A DNA stretch of 64,000 nucleotides, from NCBI GenBank assembly GCA_944739405.2, contig OX123182.2, positions 37,697,598-37,761,597 on the forward strand. The letters are read 5' to 3'. A program made the position numbers and the translations under genes. Of this stretch, positions 34,496 through 46,964 are shown one piece after another (position 1 is the first letter of the stretch; each line of letters opens with the position of its first letter). Source of the DNA: Euclidia mi. Its lineage: Eukaryota > Arthropoda > Insecta > Lepidoptera > Erebidae. The notes beneath the pieces are model-generated. The model worked only from the letters and a program-made list of their open reading frames with translations. It was not told the DNA's origin and ran no database searches.

Positions 34496-34842
34496 GGAAG
34501 TGCATACTCACGACGTACGAATTTATCAAAAGTGTCCATAAGACTGTTAAATGTGGTGACCTTTTGTTTGCCATGTTTGTGCTGCAAATTGGTTATTTTC
34601 CGCTTATGCGATATGCCACGGGAACTACCTAACTCGCCTTCGTTCGCCAATAACTATGCACAGCAACGAAAGTCGCTACACAGTGCCTTAAAGCCATACC
34701 TTCTGTCTTTAATGCCATGGACAGCTCTAGAAACCTTTAGTTGAATAGTTTCCTGAACATTGAATATCTGAGGTGTCAATGAAAGAACAATGCCCATTTC
34801 TGGCCCAGTTTGGAAATCATGAACACTACAATAAAGTTTCAA
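34496..34842 (-). pseudogene. Possible broken coding remnant with one in-frame stop
   Basis: On the minus strand a frame opens at 34842 (MKLYCSVHDFQTGPEMG) and continues 62 codons to a TAG. It then stays open in the same frame for a further 52 codons (KRKITNLQHKHGKQKVTT; FDKFVRREYALPLT) to a TGA at about 34496. The opposite strand also has a 138-codon frame (34328-34744). I recognise neither. Composition suggests the minus-strand reading could be a decayed gene, but chance is possible. Confidence 0.25.
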
Positions 34843-34849
34843 TTAGTTG

Positions 34850-36880
34850 TTGAATAATCCTTTTTATTTATACCTTAATTTATAGGCATTAATAAAGGTT
34901 TGCCGAGAAACTTATTCAATAAATAGGTTTAAAAAGATGTGTTAACGTCTAAATAGCCAACACGTAATAGATCTGAAATTGCCAGTAAAGAAATCATAAT
35001 ATTAAATCGATTATCACTTCTTCTTTGTCGAGTTTACGTTTTCTCTACTCAAAATGATTTGAGTTAATAGCAAATCTCTACTTGGTCCTTAAACATTTAA
35101 AATGTGTGTATTTTTAAGGTTTATATGCGATTAACTACAAATAAGTTCGATTTTGAACCAAATATATAGATAACCTATGTCCGAAATCCATATCGATTAA
35201 TCAATATCATTTAAAACTGTAAAATGGCAACACTTTTTTGACTCTTAAGTAAATGTCAATAATGTCATATTCAGTTTGTTTTGTTTGTTACCTATTTGTT
35301 TTGCTCGTGCACATTGTGAATGCTTTTTATGTTTTTGGATCTTTTACGACTTCTGGCTTTTTCTTTCGGATTTCTACCCTTACCAAATGATTAACTCATT
35401 CCTTTCTACGCAAAACTACGAAATACTTTAACTATCCTAATAAAAGTGGGTACACACCTAATGTTTTGTGAGCATATAAAAGTACTTCTTGTAATAAATC
35501 TATGAATGTGATGGACCTCTAATCAATCTCAAAATTCTAGTTTAACACTTTTTTATCAAATGCAATAACAACTACTACGATTTTTGACTGTCCACATCTG
35601 GGACGGCGTCTCTAAGAAAAATGGGCATTGTTAATAAAATAAAATATAGGCCCATGTGTAGAGTATTATATTTATGTATAACAAAGCATCTCAGGTATGT
35701 TTCTAATTAGCCGTAATAATAGATAATTGAGATCATGTTTTCGTCTTTCTATTTGCCAAGCACTTTTGTGGTGAGTCAACCTCTTTCCAATTGCTATATT
35801 TTCAAAGTTAATCATTTAAACTATCATATCAATAACTCAGAATATAACTACCACTTATACGCTTCCAAAAACATGCGCGTTGGGATTGTAGATAATCTTA
35901 TCCACATTTTGCGTGCTTTAGAAGTACTTAATAAGGGCGACCTGTACAATGGTCACTCTATTGAAAATGGTTACATTTTGCCCATCATAACAACCTTGTC
36001 ATTGAATCAATTAGCAGCATAAATAACTGACATAAATTACGTTTATTTATAGTTATGGTAGGTTTATTTAAAGTAGGTAATTTACTGTCCAAAAATAACT
36101 ACGGGCAGTGACTTTTCACGGTTATATTTAGGAAATTGTGTAGTTGTTCGTAGTGGCTTTGGATGGCAACACAACATCCTATTGTGCTTAATTTAGTCTA
36201 ATGGCAACCTGTGTACTGAAATAATTCCATGGGCTTAAGTACATGCTACAATTTTGAGAGCAACGACAAATTATTACATGCATGTCTAAGCGTTGTGCAC
36301 AGGCAACACAGTCTGCTGTGACGCTGTCCTCAAAGCGCATATTATAATACATTTATTTTAGTTTAATCACTTTAGCAAACTAAAAAAAACTTAAAGTATT
36401 CTAGTTGCTTTTTAGTAGTTCAGAAGCAAATAGGGAATATTCATGTCATCAAATATCTTGGAAAAAGACTGATAACTCGACATCAAACCCTAAACGAACT
36501 CATGTGACCAGCGCGGTATGGTAGTCCTAACTAAATTTTAATCTTCGCATTGACTCATAATTCTGTGGTGACGTAAAAGAGGATAGGTCTCTCCTAATTT
36601 GCTAACAGTGTATTATTAAAAGCTGTATGCCAATAAAGATGATAATGTCTTAGGACGACTTTGATGTAATACAACAGCGGCGATAATCGCATCTACAAAG
36701 GAAAGTGTTGAAAGGTGATTTGAATGCACCGCGACATATTTATTACAAGTGACAATAAACCTAATTGAGGAGTTGACCGAGTGGTCATGAATCGTGCTGC
36801 TCGTTTGAAGTGATATGACGAATTACCCCTTCGTACAAACGGCTACTCGTCATACTAGACACTTTGATCTTTGTACCGTT
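34850..36880. other. AT-rich non-coding stretch
   Basis: A 95-codon plus frame at 35735-36022 has no recognisable features. Nothing else was found. Confidence 0.45.
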
Positions 36881-36894
36881 CATATGGCATAGGA

Positions 36895-37138
36895 TTTTTT
36901 TTATAGACTCACATCTGTATCTCCGAAGGGGTAGGCAGAGGTGTAATATTACACCCACATTTCGCCATGAATTCTTGGTCCTACGTAATAGGGCACGAGC
37001 ATATTGCCGTTACCGGGCACATCACCAGACTCAGTGCTGCTACTGAGAATTCGGAAAAACTCAGTAACACTTTTGCCCGACCCGGGAATCGATCCCAGGA
37101 CCTCCGATCAGCAGTCACTGGACCACGGATGCAGTCTA
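36895..37138 (-). mobile_element. tRNA-derived SINE, family S, with 11 bp TSD
   Basis: Tail ATAGACTCACATCTGTATCTCC, middle CCGTTACCGGGCACATCACC, and box B (minus) GGGATCGATTCCCGGGTCGG. The duplication ATGGCATAGGA is exact at 36884-36894 and 37139-37149. A short deletion in the tRNA head removes bases between the two promoter boxes. Confidence 0.9.
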
Positions 37139-37424
37139 ATGGCATAGGAAATAACGTATTAGAATCGTACTGCAGTGGATATAGATTGGTTAGGTTACGT
37201 TGTCAATAGTAACGTGTTACATTCTTCCTTTTAATTATGAATCAAGTGAAACTTTAAGGGGTTGTATCTTTTGATAGGTTAATAATTATTTCATGGTATG
37301 AATGTAAACATCAGCGTCAATAAACACTACATTTCAGTAACGATTATTATATACTGAATATCACACTCAATAACCATATCTATCAGTCAAAACTACATAC
37401 TTATGTTTGTTAGACTTTGACTGC

Positions 37425-37560
37425 ATATATGGCATAATAGTTTCAGCGGCCGTTTGCCATGTCAATCGCCGGGTTCGATCCTCATCCAAAACAACGCTTT
37501 GCGAAATCAACAGTTTGTTATTTCAAGTTTCGGTGTCCTTTTTATTAAGGTAATATTTAT
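37425..37560 (+). mobile_element. Decayed tRNA-derived SINE, family E
   Basis: ATGGCATAATAGTTTCAGCGG (box A-like), GCCGGGTTCGATCCTC (box B) and TTCGGTGTCCTTTTTATT in the body correspond to 9755-10005. Confidence 0.5.
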
Positions 37561-37564
37561 AAAG

Positions 37565-38195
37565 TTGCAAGATTTATTTGTAATGCGGGAGTTGTAAAAG
37601 ATAATAATATTTTACTGCATATACCGGTTTACAGTTCGTCTTAGTAAACTTTGCATTCAGTATTCCACAAATCATGCATTACCACACCCTCAACCAACAA
37701 TATCCAGCAATTTATGAGTTATCCATCTCATAAATTTACAACTATTTGTGAATATCCAATGATTAAGATGTTAAATTAGCATGTTGCATTTGCACTCGGA
37801 ATACCGCTGACTTATCGCGAAAGAATTAGCCGTTACACTACGTTTGATAAATAGGTATATTTTAGCCTCAAGATATTCAAAAGATTAGTAACAGACACGC
37901 TCCTTAAGAACATGGGCAATGATATAAAAAGCACTGAGAAATGAATGAGATCGTTAATGAAACCGTGGCTAACGCCCTAATAGATTGTCTGAGCACGCAG
38001 CTTAAAGAACTTTTAGTGTTGTCTAACTTTAAATAATAAACACGAAACGATAATCCTATTCATACTGGAATGACACGTTGACTAGTAACGTAAGCGAAGA
38101 CAATGCTATACGAATTGATATGTCGGGGATTTGGTACTTCAGCCGAATGATCAAATAGTTCTAGAAGGGTTTTATAATTTTTCTCTTCAGTTAAA
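37565..38195. other. AT-rich non-coding stretch
   Basis: Nothing recognisable. Confidence 0.5.
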
Positions 38196-38199
38196 TGCC

Positions 38200-38590
38200 A
38201 AATCTTGTGCCCTTGGGCACCCAGACTGCAGGGGGATGTGTGTAACTCTCCACTATAGGTGATCGAGGCCTTTTTTTTAACGGGGTGGAAAATCCCTTCG
38301 GATATCCGACTCTTGGGGAAATGAGAGCCGGAGTATGTGGTGTTACCACTAAAAAACCTCCACCTCGACTGCCAGCAAAGACGCCCTACGGGAGGAACAC
38401 TGGTCACAGAAGGTAGGTGCTCGAGGCCTACCCACTAAAACTACCGCGGTGTCCCACTAGGCGATGTCGCGTAAAGGCGGAGCCACATGTACATTGCCGC
38501 GACCCCACCAAGTAATATATTATGCCACTGGACTGTGACCCATCACCCAACCCATCCATCTCATGGTGAGGCGAGGCCGGTGTGGCTAGT
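38200..38590. repeat. GC-rich block, probable interspersed repeat
   Basis: The block contains TTTTAACGGGGTGGAAAATCC, GAGAGCCGGAGTATGTGGTG, AAACCTCCACCTCGACTGCC and GTCGCGTAAAGGCGGAGCC. Its style recalls 5' regions of lepidopteran non-LTR elements, but no second copy lies in this window. A 115-codon minus frame (38060-38407) crosses its border and is not called. Confidence 0.45.
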
Positions 38591-38599
38591 GGTGGAACA

Positions 38600-39700
38600 A
38601 TTTATATGCAGAACTGATATTATTAATAGATTATTTCGCGATTGATTGTACACCACGAAGAAGACAGACGTATTTATAGCAAACAACAAAACTCCATGAT
38701 TTTCTTCTAAAGATATACGTGAATGTTTTCCTAACTCTCCAAGTAGACACATAATAATCTATTTAGTACAGTTGAGCCATTAATGGTATACATTATGTGA
38801 TGTGCTGCCTTAGTTTTCAACTACACGCCACTTAGCCACACACAAGCCGCTAAGTACACATAATCGTCTCTATGGCCTCAGCTTTGTAATAAAAAATAAA
38901 CTGTAATTTAAACATGTGTCGTCTGAAACAGAGGATTTTAATAAATTAGGTAAAAATTGCCAGCATTAGTGTGGTTAAACACCCTTGTCAGAATAAAAAA
39001 ATAATTACATTTAGAAGGTTAAAGAACAAAGATAACTTAGAACTGACTTCAATAGTCTTGACAGTTGAAATCAAATTAAACAGAAAGGTAGTACAAAAAC
39101 AATTCTAAAAGGCAAATAAGTGGAATACCGGGCATAGCTAATGGCAAAACTAGAAGCGAAGATAAAATTTTCTCAAAGCAAAGCTTAACCCTTACCTTAG
39201 AAAAGTTGTTAACTAATTAACCCGCTTCTACTAATGGGTATTCTTAGTTGGGAATGTTGGAACTTTTCCACGAATAATGTTAAACAACGGAACTAGCGCT
39301 AGAACACGTAAAGTATTGAAAGTCTATTACATTTAATAAAAGAAAGCTAGGAATTAGTTCTTACTTGGCAGTGCTTGTATTACTTGCTTTTTGAAGTAGA
39401 TCAGATGTGTTATAAAACTATGTACGGGGAAATCATTAGCGGCGTTTAATGCTTTAGTAATAAATTTTAGCCGCTACATCTCTTTAAGCGACCATTTTGA
39501 ATCTAAAGTATTATATTTGTGGCCACTAGGTGAAAGCTTTAGAGATGTTGGATCTCATTGAAAACAGTAAAATACCAGACAGCTTTTATACTACTTGCAA
39601 GAAAGATTTTATACTACTTAGAGATCATTTCCGTTCGCGTACCTTTAGACATAGATTTACACGCTAATAAAACACAAATATTTTATAGAGACATAGAGAA
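38600..39700. other. AT-rich non-coding stretch
   Basis: No feature found. It leads into the candidate exon on the minus strand. Confidence 0.45.
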
Positions 39701-39711
39701 AGACAACTAAC

Positions 39712-39835
39712 TTGATACAGTGTCTTTAAACGTTGCTGGCATCTCATCATCATCTGAGCATAATTCCCATTGAAGTCTTCCGATTGGAGTCCAAGGTCCT
39801 TGAAGGTTGACATTATGCGTTATTGTGAACCGGAA
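39712..39835 (-). CDS. Candidate host exon, unidentified
   Basis: On the minus strand a stretch is bounded by an acceptor-like CTATTAACCAG (ending at 39836) and a donor GTTAGT (39706-39711). Two frames are open across it. One reads FRFTITHNVNLQGPWTPIGR and continues to CSDDDEMPATFKDTVS (41 codons, stop just upstream of the acceptor). The other begins at an ATG (39804-39806) and gives MSTFKDLGLQSEDFNGNYAQ up to the donor in phase 0. The sequence is less AT-rich than its surroundings and both readings look protein-like. I cannot tell which is used, and I do not recognise the gene. It lies only 113 bp from the piggyBac insertion site. Confidence 0.4.
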
Positions 39836-40118
39836 CTGGTTAATAGTCTATGTAAAGCACAATTTAAGTCTCCGTACATTCAAATGTATGCCACGTATAT
39901 TGTGCGCTTCCGGTAGTAGGCATTAGTTTCGCTTAGTTTAGTCATTATTAACACTAGAAAGACGGCAAAATGTTGCTACCTACAAAGACGGCGACCGGTC
40001 AAATGACTGCTTGCGTTAATTTTCAGATAATTATTTATTTATATAAAAATACGTTACAAAAGACTTATTATAATAATGTAATGTTTATCGTATCATATTT
40101 AGCAGCAGTTTTTACATT

Positions 40119-41954
40119 TTAAAGTTTTATTACATTACAGGAACAACAAACTGGCTTATTACAACCATCACATACTTTATTAGCTTTATTTTTACATTTG
40201 CTAATATTACACTCTCGTCTTTTTCGATTCTCCTGGATGATAGGCAAGGAAGGTTGAGAAGTAGAAGACGTAGCTTAGCGTACAGGCCATCTCCTAGAGG
40301 GTGCTTTGACACTGTACTTCTTCGCCATCTGATCAGCAACATCCACGCCATACTTGGTAGCGTTGTAGAAAGTCACAGTCTCTGACTTCTTTTTACGGTG
40401 ATTAGAATCGATTACAATATTTTCATGTAACGTACATAGCAATAAAACATTTTTATTCCGCTTTCTTTGATATATTGTAAGCGTACAATCGTCACATTTC
40501 AATACTTTTGTTTCGCATAAAAAATGAAGTGTCTTGACATAAGATGGTATTTCACGTCGTGCCTTGTTCATTGTCCCAAGAATTGTACTTAGTGCGTTTT
40601 GAGAGTAATTTTTTTGCCAAGCTAACGGAGGTAAAAAAATTATCCGTGTTTTTTTTATGGTAATAGGCGGCAAACGAGCAGACGGATTGCCTGATGGTAA
40701 GCAATTACCGCCGCCAATGGACACAAATAACACCACAGGAGTCACAAGGGCGTTGCCGCCCCTTGGGGTTGGGAAAAGGGATAGGATGAGGAGTTGGATC
40801 AGGGAGAAGGGATAGGGGATAGGGCCTCCGGAACTCTCACTCACCGAACGAAACGCAACAGCTTCGGTACTGTTACTTTACGTCGATTTTCTGTGAGAGG
40901 GTAGTACTTCCCCGGTCGAGCCGGCCCATTCATGCTGAAATCAGCAAGGCTCTGCTACCTTGAAAAAAGTTGGTTATATTTCGACCAGTATTTATAAATG
41001 GTTCTTTACGAGTCGCATTACAACAAATTCGCCAAGGCTTTGGTTTTGTGGTCTGCTATCATCTTTACCTAAGTATGGAAATCCATTGAGCATATATTTG
41101 GAGTCAACATCAACACAAAGCCAAAATTTGATACCGAACTTATCAGGCTTGTTTGAAATATATTGAAGAAACCTGCATCTTACTTTAGTAGAAAAAAGTT
41201 GTTCATCAACTGTTATATTCTCACCTGGTTTGTAACAACATAAGCAGTTTTGAATGAATTTATTCCAAACATCAGATATCAGAGCGAATTTATCCAGTTG
41301 AAGTCGGGTGCTTCTTTCAGATCTTATGTCAAATCGAATGTAGGTACTTCATGATACTCTTGAATCTATCGCGAGGCATGGTTTTTGAAAAGAAGCTGAC
41401 TCCACATATTTTACTCTATAATTCGTTTATCGGAATATTTTTCCCACCATAGGCACCACGAACGTAACAAATAGCAATAAATTGTTCTAATTCTTCAAAA
41501 GTTAGTGTCCAATTAGTATGTCCTAGTTGCTTCCTAGTTAGCTTCTTTTTGTGTGCATTTTTGAATGTGTCTCAAAATTGATTCGTCAATAATCAGCCTC
41601 CATGCATCGGAAGGAAGTGTAATACACTTCCTTTGAAATTCCTTTTTTCGAACGATGTAGGCCCTGTCTGCTCAGTTATAATATTCTGTCGAGCTCGGCG
41701 ACCAGGTCGAGTTGTATCCGTCTGAGGTACCCATGTTGTCCTGTCTATGGCCGTATAGTTATAATCCTCGCTAGGGGTAGCTGATCTTCTGGGCCAGAGT
41801 CTGCACTATCCAAGCTTGAACTAATAGCGCGTAACTCAGAATCATCATCACTGTCACTGTTAAGTTCAGCACTTTCAGATTCACATTCCGATTGATCTTC
41901 TGGTAGGTTTTGTAATAAACCAATTATTTCGTCGTTTCGGAGTCTTTGAGACAT
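40119..41954 (-). pseudogene. Broken piggyBac transposase gene
   Basis: The gene starts with an acidic N-terminus (MSQRLRNDEIIGLLQNLPED, then runs of S, D and E), as in piggyBac-family proteins. Its reading is lost after 69 codons by a frameshift near 41760. The catalytic region (DDE_Tnp_1_7 type) is readable at about 41350-40990: YKPGENITVDEQLF, then NKPDKFGIKFWLCVDVDSKY. Next come a frame change and a stop. At the site where the family has an aspartate before NFF I read GRNITNFF, so a catalytic residue seems missing. After the SINE (40649-40959) coding resumes with VTFYNATKYGVDVADQM. It closes in a cysteine-rich finger (CKNKANKVCDGCNKPVCCSC) and a stop at 40119-40121. It cannot make active transposase. 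Confidence 0.85.
40649..40959 (-). mobile_element. SINE/LINE-end repeat, family A, copy 3, inside the transposase gene
   Basis: It matches 960-1275 and 25811-26121 in reverse: tail ACCATAAAAAAAACACGG, GGCGGCGGTAATTGCTTACC, and head GAGCCTTGCTGATTTCAGC. No clear target duplication is visible, so insertion may have deleted a few bases of the transposase gene. Confidence 0.85.
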
Positions 41955-42304
41955 TATAACACGATTTATTTATTCAAAATAATACGTTCAAAATGAAGTA
42001 AGTTCATCTAGCAAATAACAAATAAAAGTAAGCACTTCAAATGTTTACAAAAGTACCCTCAAATTACAAATAAACATATTTTAGATTATAGCAGTCAAAT
42101 GACTGTCGCCGTCTTTGTCGGTATATCAATATTTTAAACGGTAAACAAAGTAACTACGAATGTTTTGTTTATTTTTTCTTAAGAGTCTATTCATAATAAT
42201 AAAAGTCACAAAATATCTTTAAGTTTGGTCAAACAGTTTTGGAATAATCCAACTCGCAAATTGAAAATCCGGTCAAATGACTGCTCCCGTCTTTCTAGTG
42301 TTAA

Positions 42305-45195
42305 ACGACCGTAGTACCTAATTTGCTTGTACCCATTACAGATTATGAATCCTTACCCTTATAACAAGAAAGTAAATTCGTACAGAATAGTTGGCACGTA
42401 GAGTTTGCGAATTTTGAGCAAAGAAATTAAGGGAATGAACGATTGCATAAAATTTTTGATCTGGAACAGCTCTATAATATCTGATCACAGTTTTGGTAGG
42501 GCCTGCTCTATGGCGATAAGAAATTATTTATAGATAAACATATTTATATATATTTTAATTACCAATATATCCATAATAGTTTACACCTTATTATATATAT
42601 TAAATTTCGCCTTCAGAGGGGATCGAACCATCTTTGGCCTAGCCTCTAAACGTACAAGCCAGCCATTACTACTTTACAGATTCACTGCGTAGAACATGAC
42701 CACTAGAGTACCGTATGCGTGACATTACACTAAAGATATACGAGTAATAAACCTTCATAATAATAATACAATAACTACCAGAGAGTCCATTAAGGTCATA
42801 CAACCAAAATTTCATCGCCGTGACATTGATAAGGATCGGTTTACATGCGCACATCCGTGAAACTAGTGCACATTTGAATGCGCCGCACGGTGCCAGTGAG
42901 TAGCTGCCTTATTAACCATCTGACATACTTATATCTGCGGCTGATTGCGATGCAACGCACGATGTAATGTTTATCTGTCACCGAGAGCCACCGTGGAACA
43001 AGGAATTATATTGTAACGCGACTCTAAAGCATGTCTAAATAGCAGAACGTTTAAGATGAAATGAGATAAAAATTACTACTTGAGTTACTCGCAGAGATAT
43101 TGTAAAAGCCAAACCAGTTTTTGAAATTTGAATTTTTCCTTTATGTGTATAATGGGTAAATTGGGTGAGTAGTCAACAAATGAGGATTGAATAAAGGGTA
43201 CTTTAATATGAAGGTTATAGATGAAATGACTGTCTCCTCACTGCAGCATTGTTCAATTCGATTCAAGTTCGGCAAAAACGATGATAATCGCAAATTAATA
43301 GTGTGACTATTATTTTATGATTGTAATTGGCGATATAAAAATTTGTACCGGCGTCTCATTTTTAAGGACCATAGGACTTTATTTACTGCAATATTATAAT
43401 CTTTACTATATCAGCTGATACATAACTTCCCCCGTTATTGGGGCTATCTCTGTATAGAAAATAATCTTTATGAATACTAATATAATGAGCCGTATTATCA
43501 CATTGTAATCTCATGATAATACGGGTCATATTATAAGTAAAAATACGAAATATTTATCAGCTAGAATAATCATAAGAGCGGTTAAAGATTGCCGTCAAAA
43601 ATTGACTTGAAGACAACGCCGACGCGAAACAACTTCAGTGGATTTCGAAAAATGTTCGATCATGAACATCTATTCAAGTTATTAAAGTTGAAGTGCAGTT
43701 AAACTAAACTGATATACGTGTTGTCTAGATTCATCGTAACCTTGTATTGCCTCATCTCAACGGAGCTATGTTGCGGGTCCAATCCTTCCGGGAAACTAAC
43801 CTTTTTGTGACTTTCTGGTGGTTGTACAGACTCTTGGTATTGAGCTGTTTTGAGCACCGTAGGAACACTGATCTAAATAAGAAATACGTCTTATTAATGT
43901 CAAGTATGAGTAGATCGTGTCTGTGGTGTTAAAAGTCAACTGGTGACCCCATTTGACTCTTTCATCTTGCGCTCGCCTTAATAGGTACAGTCCCGTACAG
44001 ACATAAAAAAGTGACTACTTTTAAACGTAGTTAATATTTTGATAGGAATATAATAATAAAAAAATCTTGTTAAAATATAATATGAATACATGCTTTGTTT
44101 GCAAATTCTAATACTGCTGCGAGCTTCTTCTACAAATGGGGTTACTGAAGGTTGTCTGTCCTAATGTATCATGATATTAATGGGCAATGGCCACTCTTGC
44201 TATTTCACGACACTTTTTCTCTAGAACTGCCTACGGCGAGGTAAAAGTTCGCGTTAAAAATCACTTAAGTTATCTTTGCGTCCTGCTAGATCAGCACATT
44301 TCCTTAAAGTAGGTGTAACTAGCGAGTATAATAGGCAAAGTTACTTGTAACTTCTCGCAGCTATACTGTGCGAATGAAATTGAATTACAGTTGGCTCGCT
44401 TTAACATCATATAAATTTGAAAAATTCTGATTGCTGTGTTCATCAATTTGTCACACATTTTGACAATTAACAGACCATTTTTTTATTTATTTTAGATAGA
44501 TAACGTTATTGATGCTTTATGTATTACTTCGTTCCACAACGCTATAAAACTGGTGACGATAACTTTAAGTCTCCATTACTTATTATCTAAGGATCGGTTA
44601 TTTTAATTTCTAGCCAATTCATCGTTAAAGGGTCAGATATATAATAGGTTTGCGATAGAAGCTATATTTATTTTCGGTTTTATTATGAACATTATACAAA
44701 AAGCACTTATATTGGATTATTTTACACACATGTTCATACATAAATTACAGAACTGACATTACAATCCACAAATAAAAACAGCACCATACACAAGCAAATT
44801 GCCGGTCTTCTTAATACGTCACACGGCACGGCAATTACCAACTCGTTAATCAAACCTAACACCCGACACTTTTCATTTCAGAATCATGTTCTCATGATTT
44901 GATTACTTCGTTCACACACCATTAAAAAGTTAACATACCTAACTAAGTGCTCGTGACGATATCGTTCCGTTTCATTTAAAAGCAAATCATCGCAAAGAGG
45001 CTTAATTAACTTCTTACGAGATGAACTCAGCCGTGGTTGATACGACATATGATTAATTGAAAAAACTACGTAACATGCTTAAGGATTGCTTCGCTAATGG
45101 CATGTATAGTAGAATATTGTTTCACCTGGGAATGATTAAAGGAATCGGTCCTAATCAGGACTAATGTTAATACTTAGGCATAACGTTTCATTGTC
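42305..45195. other. AT-rich non-coding stretch
   Basis: A tRNA-box-like remnant (minus strand, around 42610-42625, GGTTCGATCCCC) and a 25 bp-arm imperfect inverted repeat at about 43480-43541 (GCCGTATTATCA / TGATAATACGGG) are the only structures noted. Short frames lack features. Confidence 0.45.
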
Positions 45196-45204
45196 TAGTT
45201 TAGG

Positions 45205-45305
45205 CAGGCCTCCTTCACTCGGCCGTACCTACAGCGATAAGTGCCTACACTTTGGCGCGGCTTCCACACCGCGTCGTCACCGCTCGCGCGCAGGGCTAGC
45301 TAATA
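45205..45305. other. CpG-rich patch
   Basis: CACTCGGCCGTACC, TTGGCGCGGCTTCC and CGCGTCGTCACCGCTCGCGCGC make this the most CpG-dense single-copy patch around 45 kb. A second, weaker one is at 45716-45795 (CACCGCTCCGCGCC). Such patches can mark promoters or 5' UTRs in AT-rich insect genomes, but I find no coding exon next to it. Confidence 0.35.
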
Positions 45306-45799
45306 ACGTGAATTTTAATAGTGAACAATAAAAATGTTCACATCACAAGTCTGGTGCAAAGTATTGCTCATTTAACGGATGTGTGTCGGAAGCAACTTGA
45401 AATTTTGATTTTATTTATTTTACGAGAGCAACTTGAAAATTGTACTTTTTATTTGTTGAGATATCTCAACGATTATGGTGTCAAATTAAAGATCTAGTTC
45501 AAAAACCATTTTATCTGTTTGAATCATGTAAATCGGTCTACGCGTTTAGGAAATAACTAAGAATTAGTATAGTGAAAATGTAAACCACCAGAATTTTTGT
45601 GGTTTTCGTTCTACGAGCACAAATAGTGGGATAGGATACTTATAGTATAAATATTTATTATTAGGTACGTGGTCAAGTAGGTAGATAGACGATGAATAAA
45701 TATTATAGTAGCAGCGGCAAGTCGACAACCCTAGCGCACCGCTCCGCGCCAAACAGCGACAGCGTTATGTGTTAGAAAAGAGCGGGAACAGTTAGGTCA

Positions 45800-46960
45800 A
45801 TATCGCGTTAGGTACTGAATGCTCATGCGAGCTGAATTGCACTTTCTTGCTTAGTAGCAAGAGTCGCCATTTCTTTAAATTGGTTTGCGAAGTGGTGCTT
45901 CTGTTCGTAAGAACTATATATTCTGTGGTTTAGGTCCCTTGCTCAAATGTTGGCAAATTGGAATACACCACAACACTACTTATATGATCTAGAAAGAAAT
46001 CATCAAACAACATCTACCTAATCTAAATAGGCAGAGCCTGAACCATATCACCTGAATTACTATTAAATAATTTACCATAGGCACTGATACCAGGACATTC
46101 TTAAACACATAAGTACTTACAATAGCCTAGAGAAATGACACCCAGAACAAATAGTAGTCCTTTATCCATCCATAATTCAATATCATAGAGAAATTACACC
46201 CAGAACAAATACTAGTCCTCTTGGTCATGAGTCAGAATAGTACTCAAGACTCAGTAAAACGGTACCCAAACACATACTTACTAACAGGTTTGTTCAATGT
46301 AATTTTTTTTTGATTTCTCACTCAAAAATAAATAACAATAAACAGTCCTACATAGCGCTAAGTGTATTTTAAGTGACCTTTTCAATATAACGTCGCAAAG
46401 GACGCCGCGGGCAATAGCTGCTCTTGTAAATTGCAATGATTAGTTAAGAATGAAAAGTAAAATGCAGGGTACAACTAGTGTTTAAACTGAGAAGTTCTAA
46501 ATTAAGATTGAAAAGAAAAGTAAGGGTTATAAAAGATAATTGAGAGATGTTACCGTATTTTACATTCACTTGTCAGTTTATGTTATTGTTCTAGACTTTG
46601 AGTGTGCCGAAGTGAGTAATTAGCTGTAGGTACGGCAGACTGGTAATTTATTTAAACTGCCTGTACTTACACAGGCAATTTGACGAACAACAATTAAATA
46701 TGTTATCTAAATCTATATTGTATATACAGCCGTACAAGTTCCTTTATGGCTTCTTATATGTATTGCTTAACTTAAACTGACTTTATAATATGTGTAAGTA
46801 CATTAAATAGTTAGAAACTGGCCTTTGGTGTAATTAAAAAAGAAAGATAGAAAATGCTGCTGGGGCAACGACTTAAAAGAACACAGGGGCTTTTGTGAAT
46901 TTACGTTGCATATGTCAAAATTGAGACTGAGAGATACATGTGCACTTTTTAATACGTAGG
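45800..46960. other. Non-coding stretch with a small local repeat
   Basis: At about 46128-46225 a phrase recurs twice: AGAGAAATGACACCCAGAAC and AGAGAAATTACACCCAGAAC, each followed by AAATA(G/C)TAGTCCT. Otherwise unremarkable. Confidence 0.5.
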
Positions 46961-46964
46961 TCTG

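Larger units (their letters stand above)
39952..42300 (-). mobile_element. piggyBac transposon, 2,349 bp, ends intact, TTAA target
   Basis: TTAA flanks the element (39948-39951 and 42301-42304). The terminal inverted repeats are CACTAGAAAGACGG and CCGTCTTTCTAGTG. Subterminal repeats follow on both sides: AAAGACGGCGACC and GGTCAAATGACTGC on the left, and CAGTCAAATGACTG with GCCGTCTTTG plus GGTCAAATGACTGC on the right, the core CAGTCAAATGACTG being a palindrome. The transposase gene on the minus strand is broken and holds a family A SINE. With its ends intact the copy might still be mobilised in trans by a related transposase; that is inference. Confidence 0.9.

Noticed and set aside
38060..38407. 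115-codon minus frame
   Set aside because: It crosses from AT-rich sequence into a GC-rich block that looks like an interspersed repeat; no family signature.
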